From positions 1,863,001-1,927,000 of the forward strand of contig NZ_AP024154.1 of assembly GCF_015533855.1 (NCBI RefSeq): 64,000 bases of DNA. Reading direction: 5' to 3'. The stretch's first letter is position 1. Each line of letters begins with the position of its first letter. The notes beneath the pieces are model-generated. The model was not told the DNA's origin, made no database searches, and saw nothing but the letters and a program-made list of their open reading frames with translations. The position numbers and the translations under genes were made by a program. Positions 1 through 9,141 of this stretch are shown here, piece after piece. Origin of the DNA: Echinicola sp. 20G. GTDB taxonomy: Bacteria; Bacteroidota; Bacteroidia; Cytophagales; Cyclobacteriaceae.

Positions 1-1616
1 TGATTTTAAGCTTTGCGCTGCTTTTGGTGTTTTCTTGTGAGGATAAGCTTTCCCAATATCCATCAGATGCATTTGCCCAGGAAAACTTTTGGAGAACTGA
101 ATCGGACGCATTGATTGCATTGACTGGAATGTACCGTGGTGCTATTGAATTTGGTACCCAAGTCGTGCCCAGCGATTGGTGGACCTATTGTGGAATAGTT
201 TTTTTGGAATTGGCGACAGACAATGGTTATGACCGTCGAGGAGATAATTCTACCATTAACAGGTTGACCAATGGTACCCTTTTGCCCAATAATAATGTCA
301 TCAATGGTTATTGGCAAGGGTCTTATAAAAGGATCGCGATCTGTAACGATTTTCTGGAAAATATAGAATCCGTAAATATGCCAACCGAAAAAATCCAACG
401 AATGGCCGCGGAGGCGAAGTTTTTACGAGCTACACAGTATTTCTACATGTCGCAATTTTGGGGGGCAGTCCCTTTGGTGACAGAAACTTTGACTCCAGAA
501 GAGGCCAATAATGTGGTGAAAGCGGAGAAGTCTGTTATTGTACAGTTTGTGATAGATGAGCTTACTGCTGCTGCTCAGGACCTACCTGCTTATGGGGATC
601 TTCAGGCATCAGAAACAGGAAGAGCCAGTAAGCAGGCCGCCTTGGCATTTTTGGGTAGAATATACCTTAGTGAAAAGAGGTTTACAGAAGCTGCTGCAGC
701 CTATAAGCAAATCATTGATTTGGGAGATAATGAAATTGATCCGGATTACCAATCCTTGTTTAATCCCAATGGGGAAAATAGCTCAGAAAATATCTTCAGC
801 TCTCAATTTGCTCCAGGCCAGGCACCGAATGCTTTGCCACAACATACCTATCCGGCCATTTCCGGTGGTTGGCATTTTGTGAATCCTTTGGGCAGCCTGA
901 CTGATGCTTATGGGTTTGATGATGGAAGCCCTCTTTCCTATGACGACCCTAGGTTCAATTATGATGATATGGGTGAGAACAGGGATCCTCGGTTCAGGTA
1001 TAACTTCCTTTGGAACAACAGTACCTTTGGATCAAATGTCTATAACTGCCACCCGGACGCCACCAGTTCAGTGGATCAGCTGACTTACTCTAAGCAAGCC
1101 ACCAGAAGCGGCTACGGCCTTAGGAAGTTTTTTGATGAGTCTTTTTCTGGCAACTTAAGAAATGATTATGGGGGGAATATTCCAATTATCCGCTATGCAG
1201 AAGTACTGCTAAGTTACCTTGAAGCAGAATTGGAAGCAGGCAACCCGATTACCCAAGACTTGCTCGACCTGACGATCAACGCAGTTCGTGGACGGGCATC
1301 AGTGGGACTTCCTCCGATTCAAGAGACCAACGCCGAAGCTTTGCGTCCTATACTGAGAAATGAAAGAAGAATTGAATTGGCCTTCGAAGGTGTCCGACTT
1401 TGGGATATTTTTAGATGGGAAATCGGAGAAGAAGTGTTGGTGGGTGATTTTTGGGGAGCTCCTTTTCCTGACTCAGAGAAATATGCCACTACCTCCAAAA
1501 AACTTGATCCGGATTTTAGGTGGTTTGTGACTTCGAAAAACTTTAGGCCAGGGGTGGATGATCAATGGCCCATTCCAGAGTCTGAGGTAAATATCAATCC
1601 AAACCTTGGACAATAA
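1..1616 (+). CDS. SusD/RagB family outer-membrane lipoprotein, 5' truncated by the window edge
   Basis: Surface glycan-binding lipoprotein partner of a SusC/TonB-dependent transporter, which should lie just left of the window. The frame is open from base 3, and the first visible residues (ILSFALLLVFSC) are the hydrophobic core and lipobox of a signal peptide, with the lipid-modified Cys at bases 36-38. The true start is therefore outside the window. About 538 codons are visible, a normal length for the family. Typical SusD landmarks are the TPR-like stretch FLRATQYFYMSQFWGAVPL, the C-terminal NERRIELAFEGVRLWDIFRW and the ending WPIPESEVNINPNL. It is followed 32 nt later by a PhoD-like phosphatase, so this operon probably targets a phosphorylated or otherwise distinct substrate rather than the pectin handled downstream. 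The family call is secure; the substrate is not. Confidence 0.93.
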   Translation, partial: ILSFALLLVFSCEDKLSQYPSDAFAQENFWRTESDALIALTGMYRGAIEFGTQVVPSDWWTYCGIVFLELATDNGYDRRGDNSTINRLTNGTLLPNNNVINGYWQGSYKRIAICNDFLENIESVNMPTEKIQRMAAEAKFLRATQYFYMSQFWGAVPLVTETLTPEEANNVVKAEKSVIVQFVIDELTAAAQDLPAYGDLQASETGRASKQAALAFLGRIYLSEKRFTEAAAAYKQIIDLGDNEIDPDYQSLFNPNGENSSENIFSSQFAPGQAPNALPQHTYPAISGGWHFVNPLGSLTDAYGFDDGSPLSYDDPRFNYDDMGENRDPRFRYNFLWNNSTFGSNVYNCHPDATSSVDQLTYSKQATRSGYGLRKFFDESFSGNLRNDYGGNIPIIRYAEVLLSYLEAELEAGNPITQDLLDLTINAVRGRASVGLPPIQETNAEALRPILRNERRIELAFEGVRLWDIFRWEIGEEVLVGDFWGAPFPDSEKYATTSKKLDPDFRWFVTSKNFRPGVDDQWPIPESEVNINPNLGQ

Positions 1617-1648
1617 GTAGAATTTGGTCATTAAATAATTTTTGAAAT

Positions 1649-4270
1649 ATGAAAAGAAGACATGCTGTTAAAGCCATTGCCTTAAGTTCTGTTGTTCCAC
1701 ATGTTTTGCTAGGAGGAACACCTTTGAAAAAGGGGAAGGTGATTTCTTTAACACTAACAAATAATAAAAGCTATGAAAGCCCTTGGCATCTTTGGCCAGA
1801 CATGAAGTGGGTTGGTCCGGAGTTTTGGGGAAATAGGCTGCAAGATTGGGAAATCAGACAAGGCAAAGCCACCTGTGTGGTGCAAGGTAATAACAGGACC
1901 CTATATACATTGTCCCATGAATTAGGCGATCAAACGGGCGGTTTTGAGTTCAATGTTACCCTGGATTGGTTGGCAGAAAATGCAAGTTCAGATGTCTATG
2001 CCGGTTTTCGCCTAGGGGCAAAAGGAAAATTTGATGACTATCGATCGGCTGCGGTGTTTGGCCAAGGGCTCGATGCCGGTATCACAGGAGATGGGAAGTT
2101 GTTTATTGGAGATAATAAAAATGCTGAAAGTATACCTTTGAACCAAAGCCTGAGTTTGAAGTTAGAGGCTGAGCCTAAAGCAGGGCTTTATAATTTGAAA
2201 TTGACAGCCCTTTCTGAAAGCGGAGATACGTTAGCAGTGCATCAGGTTGAGGGGATTGCTTCGGCGGCTGTTTCAGGAGCTTTGGCTTTGGTTTCTCATT
2301 TTCCTGGTGAATCCAAACAAGGAAGTGATCAGCCTTCTGTGGCCTTTTCCCATTGGAAATTAAATGGAGCAAAAGTGTTGCAGTTTGAAGATCGTGAATT
2401 TGGGCCGATTTGCTTTGCGCAGTACACCTTGCATGAAAATACGCTTAAGTTGAATGCCCAGCTGGCTCCGATTGAGGCCATAGCAGGTCATAAGATATCC
2501 TTGAAAACTAAAACCAATGGAAAGTGGGAAACTATACAGGAAAGTAAGGTGGATCCCATGGGAAGGGTGGCACAGTTTAGAATAGAAAATTGGAAACAAA
2601 CTGATGCTGTTCATTATCAGGTTCATTTGGAATTGCCTCTTTTGGAGCAAGTGAAAACTTATACTTATGAGGGGACTATTGCCAAAGAACCTACAGCTAT
2701 GTCTCAGGTGAAAATGGCTGTATTTAGCTGTAATGCAGATTATGGCTTTCCAGATGGGGAAGTCAGCGAGCATGTGGCCAAACATCAGCCAGACTTAGCG
2801 GTGTTTTTAGGGGATCAGTTTTATGAAAGTACGGGAGGTTTTGGAATACAAACCTCTCCCATAGAAAAATCCTCCTTGGACTATCTCCGTAAATGGTACA
2901 TGTTTGGTTGGTCCTACCGCGAAATATTCCGTCATATTCCCAGCGCCTTTATCCCAGATGACCATGATGTTTATCATGGAAATGTGTGGGGCGAAGGAGG
3001 TAAGCATGCTCCCTCGGATGAAGGTTGGGGCTATGTCGCCCAAGATCAAGGGGGATATAAAATGCCTCCAGAATGGGTGAATATGGTTCAGAAGACACAA
3101 ACGGGACATTTACCGGATCCCTATGACCCAAGTCCTGTCAAACAAGGGATTGGTACCTATTATACAGATTGGATTTATGGTGGAGTCAGTTTTGCGATTT
3201 TAGAAGATAGAAAGTTCAAGACTGCCCCAAAAAATGTACTCCCTGAAGAAGCAAAAGTCACCAATGGTTTTATCCAAAATCGGGATTTCGATATTAAAAA
3301 ATACTATGATATTGAAGCCCAGTTATTGGGAGAAAGACAATTGGAATTTCTTGAAAGTTGGACGGTAAATTGGCCCAAGTCAGTACAGATGAAGGCAGTT
3401 TTGTCCCAGACCAACTTCTGTACTGTTGCCACCTTGCCTGAAGGAAGTATTATCGATAGTATCGTTCCGAAATTGCCTATCCCGACCCCTGGGGAGTATG
3501 TCTCTGGAGATGCGCCGACATCGGATATGGATTCCAATGGCTGGCCTCAAAAAGGTAGGGATGAAGCCTTGAAAATTATCAGGAAGTCCTTTGCCTTACA
3601 TATTGCGGGTGACCAGCATTTGGCCAGCGTGGTGCATTATGGGGTGGATGAATTCGGAGATTCAGGATATGCCTTTGCAGGACCTGCCCTCAATAATCTT
3701 TTCCCCAGGAGATGGTGGCCCCAATTGAGCGATGAGCATCAACCGCTGCCAGGAAAATCCAAAAATACAGGTAACTTTCATGATGGCTTTGGGAATAAGA
3801 TGACCATACATGCCGTGGCCAATCCCTCCCAAAGTGGGAGAGAGCCTGCGCTCATTTATGATCGGGCAACAGGATATGGGATAGTGACCTTTGACAAATC
3901 CGCCAGAAATATGAAGTTGGAATGTTGGCCTAGGTATGTGGATCCCGAAAAGAATCCTGATGGGCAATATGAAGGATGGCCAGTTATGGTTTCCCAAGAT
4001 GATAATTACGCCAGAAAGGCTGTTGGGTACCTTCCGTTACTGAAAATAGAAGGCAAACCAGATCCGGTTTTGAAACTGGTCAATGAAGCCACCGGACAGA
4101 CGGAATATTGCTTGAGGATTAAGGGGAATAGTTTTAGACCTAAGGTATTCGAAAAGGGTAAATATACCGCTATCATCCAAGAAGAGGAATCAGGACAATC
4201 TCAAGTGCTGGCGGGCTTGGTGCCTAGTAATGAAGAAGGGGCTTTTCGGACTGTTTCTTTTAAAGTATAG
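1649..4270 (+). CDS. PhoD-like metallophosphatase, Tat-exported, with N-terminal beta-sandwich-like extension
   Basis: Predicted secreted phosphodiesterase or phosphomonoesterase of the PhoD-like metallophosphatase class. The N-terminus MKRRHAVKAIALSS has paired arginines at residues 3-4 and a weak hydrophobic stretch, consistent with Tat export of a metal-loaded enzyme. Residues about 30-240 look like a beta-rich, perhaps concanavalin-like domain. The catalytic part begins near residue 355 with FSCNADYG, then FLGDQFYES (about 388), PDDHDVYHGN (about 436) and AGDQHLASVVHYG (about 654), which are the metal-ligand blocks of the family. At 873 residues it is longer than a simple PhoD because of the extra N-terminal domain. 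It lies 32 nt after the SusD-like gene and is probably co-transcribed. The substrate (phosphorylated glycan, phospholipid or nucleotide) cannot be read from the sequence. Confidence 0.85.
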   Translation: MKRRHAVKAIALSSVVPHVLLGGTPLKKGKVISLTLTNNKSYESPWHLWPDMKWVGPEFWGNRLQDWEIRQGKATCVVQGNNRTLYTLSHELGDQTGGFEFNVTLDWLAENASSDVYAGFRLGAKGKFDDYRSAAVFGQGLDAGITGDGKLFIGDNKNAESIPLNQSLSLKLEAEPKAGLYNLKLTALSESGDTLAVHQVEGIASAAVSGALALVSHFPGESKQGSDQPSVAFSHWKLNGAKVLQFEDREFGPICFAQYTLHENTLKLNAQLAPIEAIAGHKISLKTKTNGKWETIQESKVDPMGRVAQFRIENWKQTDAVHYQVHLELPLLEQVKTYTYEGTIAKEPTAMSQVKMAVFSCNADYGFPDGEVSEHVAKHQPDLAVFLGDQFYESTGGFGIQTSPIEKSSLDYLRKWYMFGWSYREIFRHIPSAFIPDDHDVYHGNVWGEGGKHAPSDEGWGYVAQDQGGYKMPPEWVNMVQKTQTGHLPDPYDPSPVKQGIGTYYTDWIYGGVSFAILEDRKFKTAPKNVLPEEAKVTNGFIQNRDFDIKKYYDIEAQLLGERQLEFLESWTVNWPKSVQMKAVLSQTNFCTVATLPEGSIIDSIVPKLPIPTPGEYVSGDAPTSDMDSNGWPQKGRDEALKIIRKSFALHIAGDQHLASVVHYGVDEFGDSGYAFAGPALNNLFPRRWWPQLSDEHQPLPGKSKNTGNFHDGFGNKMTIHAVANPSQSGREPALIYDRATGYGIVTFDKSARNMKLECWPRYVDPEKNPDGQYEGWPVMVSQDDNYARKAVGYLPLLKIEGKPDPVLKLVNEATGQTEYCLRIKGNSFRPKVFEKGKYTAIIQEEESGQSQVLAGLVPSNEEGAFRTVSFKV

Positions 4271-4301
4271 GCAGCTTTCAGCATAGTTAAACAGGAAGTA
4301 T

Positions 4302-4329
4302 AACAGCAGGTCATGGGCCTGCTGTTTTT
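4302..4329 (+). terminator. Rho-independent terminator between convergent genes
   Basis: Perfect 9-bp stem AACAGCAGG (4302-4310) with CCTGCTGTT (4318-4326), a 7-nt loop and a T run. It closes the SusD-PhoD operon. On the opposite strand the same hairpin could also serve the deacetylase gene that converges from the right, but the U-tract is poorer in that direction. Confidence 0.85.
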
Positions 4330-4345
4330 CAATCTGTCAGTGACT

Positions 4346-5131
4346 TTAATTCTTAAGCGATTTACTCAGGTCAGGATGGAGCTTTTTGGCTAAAGGTATA
4401 TTGATGAATTCTTTTAAATCTTTTAAAGCGATGACCTTGTAATTGTGTTTGGACAAGTACTCCAAATAGCTTTTGAATAGTTCTGGAGGGGTATTGACCC
4501 ATGGATGCTCCAGATCCGGAACGCCATGAAAAGTCAAGACAACTATTTTTCCATTTTTCGCCTCTTGGAGCGCGGCCATGATTTCATTTTTGTTCTCTGC
4601 TTGAGGTGCCCAACTTGGGATTAAAAAAGGATGGTCTTTTAGGGGATCGTAGGCACGGCTTCCTCCTGCCCTGGCGAAATCATAGTCTTTGGAATCAAGG
4701 ACCCTCAAGGATAAACTGTCAAGGCCATATCCTGGATAAGCAAAACTCTTTGGTGAGGATATCTCCAAGGAATCGCATTTGTTTTCGATATAGCTTAACT
4801 GAAATTTGATTTCATCTTCATTCAGCTGGTCCACATGGGTATGGGATTGGGTATGGTTGCCTATCTCGAAACCCATTTTGTCCAAGGTCTGAATTTGTCG
4901 CCAGTTCATATACAGACTGCTGTCTGCATAGTTGGGAGGAAATTCGCAAACAAAAAAGGTGGCCGCAAACCCATGTTCTTTGAGTAAGGGAGCCACTAAT
5001 GAATAGTGACTGGCAGGAGCATCGTCGAAGGTCAATACCACCAGTTTGTCAGGAATAGGTTTTTTAATAATTTGGGAGAAACAAACCAATGGGAAAAATG
5101 TAACAAGCAGAAGTATGAGGTGTTTTTGCAT
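4346..5131 (-). CDS. Polysaccharide deacetylase (NodB homology, CE4), secreted
   Basis: Metal-dependent de-N- or de-O-acetylase. A Sec signal peptide (MQKHLILLLVTFFPLVCFSQ) precedes the NodB domain. Visible motifs are LTFDDAP (catalytic base and metal Asp, near residue 34), the metal-binding GNHTQSHTH (near residue 93) and FAYPGYG (motif 3, usually R-x-P-x-G, here with Tyr-Pro-Gly-Tyr). The catalytic domain fills the 261-residue protein. It is the last gene of a minus-strand run with an SGNH esterase, a CE7 esterase and GH105, which suggests action on acetylated saccharides, although CE4 enzymes near PULs can also act on cell-wall glycans. The missing Arg in motif 3 is seen in divergent CE4 members. 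Confidence 0.85.
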   Translation of the reverse strand: MQKHLILLLVTFFPLVCFSQIIKKPIPDKLVVLTFDDAPASHYSLVAPLLKEHGFAATFFVCEFPPNYADSSLYMNWRQIQTLDKMGFEIGNHTQSHTHVDQLNEDEIKFQLSYIENKCDSLEISSPKSFAYPGYGLDSLSLRVLDSKDYDFARAGGSRAYDPLKDHPFLIPSWAPQAENKNEIMAALQEAKNGKIVVLTFHGVPDLEHPWVNTPPELFKSYLEYLSKHNYKVIALKDLKEFINIPLAKKLHPDLSKSLKN

Positions 5132-5191
5132 TGGTTATGAATTAATTTCAGTACTCGATTAAAATGAAAAGATAAGAGCTAGTTTTATAAT

Positions 5192-5962
5192 TTAAAGTCC
5201 ATTGACAATGGATTTTTCAGCTTCCACCCATACAGCATATCCTTGCTCATTGAGGTGGGTTCCATCATTGGTCAAGTTCTTTTTCATCAGGCCTTCTTGG
5301 TCGATGAAATATCTATTGAGGTCAATGATGCGGTATTCGTATTTAGATTCATTTTCTTTGACAATTTGATTTATCAAATCGATACTTTCTTTCATTTCAG
5401 GCTTGGCATTGGGTAGAATTGTTTGAACAAAAACTTGGGTTTTAGGCGTTCTCTTTTGGATTGTTATTGCGATTTTGATGATGTTTTTTGCAATATATTC
5501 TGGGGAAGGGATTTTGCTATGGTAAACTACATTTGGTCTCGGTTCATTCTCCTGATGGTAATTTGACAAATCGTTGATACCGATGAGTAAGAAAACAGCC
5601 TTAGGGGTATAATGAACAATCTCTTCCAATCGAGCTAAAACGCCATCGGTTACATCCCCTGATATTCCCCTGTTTCTTATATTGAGCAAATTAAACTTTT
5701 CGCTCCAATCTTTTCCTTGTTCGGTGATGCTGTTGCCGACAAATACAATATCTCCAAAGTTTAGTGGATTTTCTTGAAAGGCTTTTATCCTTTTTTGATA
5801 ATGGCCGACAGTCCATTCATTATGGTATTTAGTTACTACTTTTTCTGTTGGGTAAAGAACCAGATCACCAGTCTGCTTTTTAAAAGAGCCACAGCCAATG
5901 ATTAGAAAGAGTAGACAAATGATCAATAAGGTGTGGCGAGGGTATTGTTGTCCATTTTTCAT
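5192..5962 (-). CDS. SGNH/GDSL hydrolase lipoprotein (putative carbohydrate esterase)
   Basis: Lipoprotein with signal peptide ending in LIIGC, then an SGNH fold. Block I is FVGNSITEQG (nucleophile Ser in a GNS rather than GDS context), block II carries RNRGISGD, block III is LIGINDL (oxyanion Asn) and block V is DGTHLNEQGY (catalytic Asp and His). Proteins of this type (about 250 residues) often act as acetylesterases or are annotated as sialate O-acetylesterase-like. It is encoded between a CE4 deacetylase (60 nt downstream) and a CE7 esterase (54 nt upstream), so removal of acetyl or other acyl groups from pectin fragments is the most likely role. The exact substrate is inferred from context only. 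Confidence 0.85.
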   Translation of the reverse strand: MKNGQQYPRHTLLIICLLFLIIGCGSFKKQTGDLVLYPTEKVVTKYHNEWTVGHYQKRIKAFQENPLNFGDIVFVGNSITEQGKDWSEKFNLLNIRNRGISGDVTDGVLARLEEIVHYTPKAVFLLIGINDLSNYHQENEPRPNVVYHSKIPSPEYIAKNIIKIAITIQKRTPKTQVFVQTILPNAKPEMKESIDLINQIVKENESKYEYRIIDLNRYFIDQEGLMKKNLTNDGTHLNEQGYAVWVEAEKSIVNGL

Positions 5963-6016
5963 AATGAATAGGGTTAAAACTTTTATTGGTGTGTGGTTTG
6001 GAATCTACTTTGGTTG

Positions 6017-7315
6017 CTATTTAAGTTTAGATTTTATCCATTTCAAAATCACCCTTCTAGTTTTTTCAGAAACCCAATGCTCATTGATTGGAGTAATTAA
6101 AGCTTCTTTCTCACTTTTTAAAACATTATAAACAATATAACTGGTCGTAGGAGGGCAGGTGTTGTCATTGTACCCCCAGGTCATAAAGACAGGAACTTCA
6201 ATTAATTTGGAAAAGTTAACCACATCATAATACTGCAGGGTTTTGATTTTTTCGGGTGTCAGCATGTCATTGAAACGGTTCAAATGAGGATAACCACCAG
6301 CTCTATTCCCTTTGTATCCTGCCATATCGCTTAAAGCAGGATGGTTTGCAGCACAAGCTGTTATCCTATCGTCCAAGCCTGTTGTAATCAAGGCTAAGGC
6401 ACCTCCTTGACTACCACCTTGTGCAATCAGGTTTTTCCCATCCCACTCTGGTAACGTGGTCAAAAAATCCAATGCCCGCACACAAGAGAGGTAGACTTTT
6501 TTCATATAGTAATTGTCCCGATTGTTCAAGCCATTGACTAGATAGCTATTGTCACCATTTCCAAAAGAATTGCTGATCTCTTTGTAAGCATCAGCATCTA
6601 GATCAGGCCGAATTCCGTGTATTTCCATATCAAAGCGGATGACTCCAGATTCAGCATAAAATAGATGTTTTAAGGGGTTCATAGGCTTTATTCCGGCACC
6701 TGGAGGAGCAAAAACTACTGGGAATGTGCCTGTCTTTTTTGGAATCGTGAGGTACCCGTATACTTGTTGTCCTTTTTCAAAGGCTTGTATTTTAACTAAA
6801 TAACAATCCAATTTGTCATTGGAATATTCGGGGACAAAAGTCTTTTCTACGACCATAGGGCATTTTGCAGCTTCTTTTTTAGCGGTTTCCCAGAAACTTA
6901 TAAAATCTTCAGGGAATTGGGTAAAAGGTTCTAATTTCTCTGGCTCAAACCCGACCTTTACATGATGCTTGTATATTTCTCCATTTAGCACTACTGTAAA
7001 CCAGCAATCCCTAAAACCGGGAATGGAGGAAGTCCCTAGTGATAGCTTGGCTTTTCCTTTTTTTAACACTATTTCACCCTCTTGATCTGCTGGCATCATT
7101 TCAGGACCGATTTGATAGGATACCGTTTTATCATGTACTGGGATACCGTACTCATACAGTGAAATGGTTACAGATGCTTCTTCACCTATCTGATAAAGCC
7201 AATCCTGATGATTTGGTTCTGTTACCCATAAGACATTACTTCGGGAAGGGTAATTTTGAGCAAAAGACGAAACTGTTACAAGAAAAAATAAAACAGTAAG
7301 ATAAATTGATTTCAT
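6017..7315 (-). CDS. Acetylxylan-esterase/cephalosporin-C deacetylase family (CE7) acetyl esterase
   Basis: Alpha/beta hydrolase that removes O-acetyl groups from short oligosaccharides. A Sec signal peptide (MKSIYLTVLFFLVTVSSFAQ) leads into an extra N-terminal beta-rich region of about 130 residues, absent from minimal cytosolic CE7 enzymes and common in Bacteroidota versions. The triad is visible: Ser in GGSQGG (about residue 303), Asp in TWGYND (about 383) and His in INEHW (about 410). PVVFAPPGAG is the oxyanion region. Length 432 residues. It is followed by the SGNH esterase and preceded by GH105, whose transcript has its own terminator just upstream of this gene, so the two may be separately transcribed. 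In this locus the likely substrate is acetylated rhamnogalacturonan oligosaccharide. Confidence 0.87.
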   Translation of the reverse strand: MKSIYLTVLFFLVTVSSFAQNYPSRSNVLWVTEPNHQDWLYQIGEEASVTISLYEYGIPVHDKTVSYQIGPEMMPADQEGEIVLKKGKAKLSLGTSSIPGFRDCWFTVVLNGEIYKHHVKVGFEPEKLEPFTQFPEDFISFWETAKKEAAKCPMVVEKTFVPEYSNDKLDCYLVKIQAFEKGQQVYGYLTIPKKTGTFPVVFAPPGAGIKPMNPLKHLFYAESGVIRFDMEIHGIRPDLDADAYKEISNSFGNGDNSYLVNGLNNRDNYYMKKVYLSCVRALDFLTTLPEWDGKNLIAQGGSQGGALALITTGLDDRITACAANHPALSDMAGYKGNRAGGYPHLNRFNDMLTPEKIKTLQYYDVVNFSKLIEVPVFMTWGYNDNTCPPTTSYIVYNVLKSEKEALITPINEHWVSEKTRRVILKWIKSKLK

Positions 7316-7341
7316 ATCTGATGTGCGTTAATACTTAGGTG

Positions 7342-7393
7342 TAATAAAAAAGAGAGGTTATTCCAACTTCCTTTAAGTAAGCTAGAATAACCT
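7342..7393 (-). terminator. Rho-independent terminator after the GH105 gene
   Basis: On the minus strand, a 9-bp stem AGGTTATTC / GAATAACCT (arms at 7385-7393 and 7355-7363) is followed by CTCTTTTTT. It sits 22 nt after the GH105 stop codon and before the CE7 gene. Confidence 0.75.
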
Positions 7394-7415
7394 AAAAATA
7401 GTAAGTCGAAGTCGC

Positions 7416-8564
7416 TTATTTGACCAATTTATACATCTCAGAAGCGGCCAAAAGGAAACAACCGAGACCATAATCTTCAAAATCAGGTTTGCTAGTATAA
7501 GTCACAGGCTGTCCGTCTTTGGGTTCTTTTCCTGTACCTTGAAGGAAGCCCAAGTAGCCATTGTCATGGACGGCCTCTTTGGAGATGGCATTCCAAGCTT
7601 TAGTAATGGCAGGCATATAGACATCTTTTTCTAACAGGCCATTATTGACTCCCCAGGCCATTCCATAGAGGAAAAGGGCGGTGCCAGAAGTTTCCTTCCC
7701 CTCAAAGTGGGTAGGGTCATGCAGGCTGACATTCCAAAATCCATCGGTTCTCTGTACCGTCAAAACGGATTTGAGCATACGTTGCAGCATATTGATATAT
7801 TCAAAGCGATGGGGATCATCTTTGGGCAAAAACTCCAAAGTCCTCACCATAGCCGCCACTACCCAGCCGTTGCCGCGTGACCAATAGCAGTCATTGCCAT
7901 TAGGTTCTTGGTAGGGAGGCAGAAAGTCTTTATCTCTCCACCAAAGGTCATCAATAGGATTAAAAAGCCCTTGGGTGACTTTGGTATCCATGTACATTTC
8001 ATACATGCGCTCAGAATATTTCTTGTCCCCAGTGATGCTGGTGAGCTTGGCAAAGACCGGCATGGCCATTTGCAGGGCATCAATCCAATCCCAATCATTG
8101 ATTTTATAAGTCTCTATCATATCATCAATTGAAGATTGGATATCCCGGATCCTTTCGGGCTGTGGGTCTATTTCATATAGCATGATATAAGTTTGGCCTG
8201 CGCAGTGATTGTCGGCGTGTCGGGTTTGGGCCCCATTTCTTAACCCCCAGTGATGTGCTTCTCCCCATTTTACGGCATAGTCATAATAGGTTTTGTCATC
8301 TTTCAGAGCATAAAGGGCCATCAATCCTTCATAATATACCGCACGGGTCCAAAGGTTGCTGGGGCGTTCTCTGTTGGTGATGACATTGACACCAGGGTCT
8401 GGCCATTTGTTCATTAGATACTGATTGGTCAAGACCATCTGGTCCATGACTTCCTTTTGAGAGGGAAGTTCTTGTGCCTTGGTCCAGCCAGCCGAAAATA
8501 ATAAGGCAATAAGGAGGACAGCTATACGGTTATTTTGCATGATATATTGAATTGTTTTTTGCAT
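7416..8564 (-). CDS. GH105/GH88-family unsaturated rhamnogalacturonyl hydrolase
   Basis: Hydrolyses the 4,5-unsaturated uronic acid left at the non-reducing end by rhamnogalacturonan lyases. A signal peptide (hydrophobic IAVLLIALLFSAGW ending in KAQ) precedes an alpha/alpha-barrel with family landmarks WTRAVYYEGLMALY, TRHADNHCAGQTYI, WDWIDALQMAMP (Asp expected to be catalytic) and YWSRGNGWVVAAM. The length of 382 residues is typical for GH105. Two starts are possible: the one given, and an ATG at 8538-8540 that gives a more compact signal peptide beginning MQNNRIAV. It fits directly with the PL11 and PL26 lyases encoded further right, whose products it would process. Export to the periplasm is predicted from the signal peptide. 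Confidence 0.9.
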   Translation of the reverse strand: MQKTIQYIMQNNRIAVLLIALLFSAGWTKAQELPSQKEVMDQMVLTNQYLMNKWPDPGVNVITNRERPSNLWTRAVYYEGLMALYALKDDKTYYDYAVKWGEAHHWGLRNGAQTRHADNHCAGQTYIMLYEIDPQPERIRDIQSSIDDMIETYKINDWDWIDALQMAMPVFAKLTSITGDKKYSERMYEMYMDTKVTQGLFNPIDDLWWRDKDFLPPYQEPNGNDCYWSRGNGWVVAAMVRTLEFLPKDDPHRFEYINMLQRMLKSVLTVQRTDGFWNVSLHDPTHFEGKETSGTALFLYGMAWGVNNGLLEKDVYMPAITKAWNAISKEAVHDNGYLGFLQGTGKEPKDGQPVTYTSKPDFEDYGLGCFLLAASEMYKLVK

Positions 8565-8702
8565 TGATGCAATTACTCTCCCTAATATAAAAACTTGCTA
8601 GTAATCGGGCATGCTGATATGTCCTGATCGAAGGTTTAAGAAGCTGAAGTCTTTGTGAAAGGAATATTCTAATCATTTAAGATATTGATAGTAACAAGAG
8701 AT

Positions 8703-8736
8703 ACAACAAAATACCTAGTCTGAGGTATTTTGTTGT
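8703..8736. other. Perfect 14-bp palindrome in a divergent intergenic region
   Basis: Arms ACAACAAAATACCT (8703-8716) and AGGTATTTTGTTGT (8723-8736) are perfect complements around a 6-nt loop. No U-tract follows on either strand. The palindrome lies 139 nt upstream of the GH105 start and 67 nt upstream of the small membrane-protein gene, so it may be a regulator site or a leader hairpin. Confidence 0.6.
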
Positions 8737-8802
8737 CAATAAGAAAGCATTAGTTTTAAAGCTTGAAGGTTTGAAGAAAATATCATTTTGATTGATAATC
8801 AG

Positions 8803-9057
8803 ATGGGACAAGGAAAATTAGCATTGCTTACGGATGAGGAATTATTAGCGGAAGCTAAGAAAATGAAATCTACCAAAATTTATGACGCAGCCCTCTTTGG
8901 GCTTTTGGTGGGGATTGCCATCTATAGCTCCCTGGTCAATGGCTTTGGGTTGCTTACTTTTTTGCCCTTGGTTTACCTTCCCATAGCAGGTAAGAACAAG
9001 GCTAAAGCCAGGGACTTAAAGCAAATTTTGAAAGAAAGGAATTTGAGTGAAGGGTAA
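8803..9057 (+). CDS. Small two-helix membrane protein, unknown function
   Basis: 84-residue protein starting MGQGKLALLTDEELLAEAKK. The ATG at 8803 is preferred over an in-frame TTG at 8788 that adds only five residues. A charged N-terminal segment (about 25 residues, with ELLAEAKKMK) is followed by two membrane-spanning stretches (AALFGLLVGIAIYSSLV and LLTFLPLVYLPIAG) and a basic, probably helical tail (KAKARDLKQILKERN). Small proteins of this layout are common in Bacteroidota, but I do not recognise a function. It is divergent from GH105 and not tightly linked to a neighbour, so no role in pectin use can be claimed. Confidence 0.7.
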   Translation: MGQGKLALLTDEELLAEAKKMKSTKIYDAALFGLLVGIAIYSSLVNGFGLLTFLPLVYLPIAGKNKAKARDLKQILKERNLSEG

Positions 9058-9141
9058 AACGAGCTTGGATTACAAACTCAATTTGAATCACACCTAAGAG
9101 GAATAAAATTTCTCAGTTTAACCTTAATTATATTTAAAACA

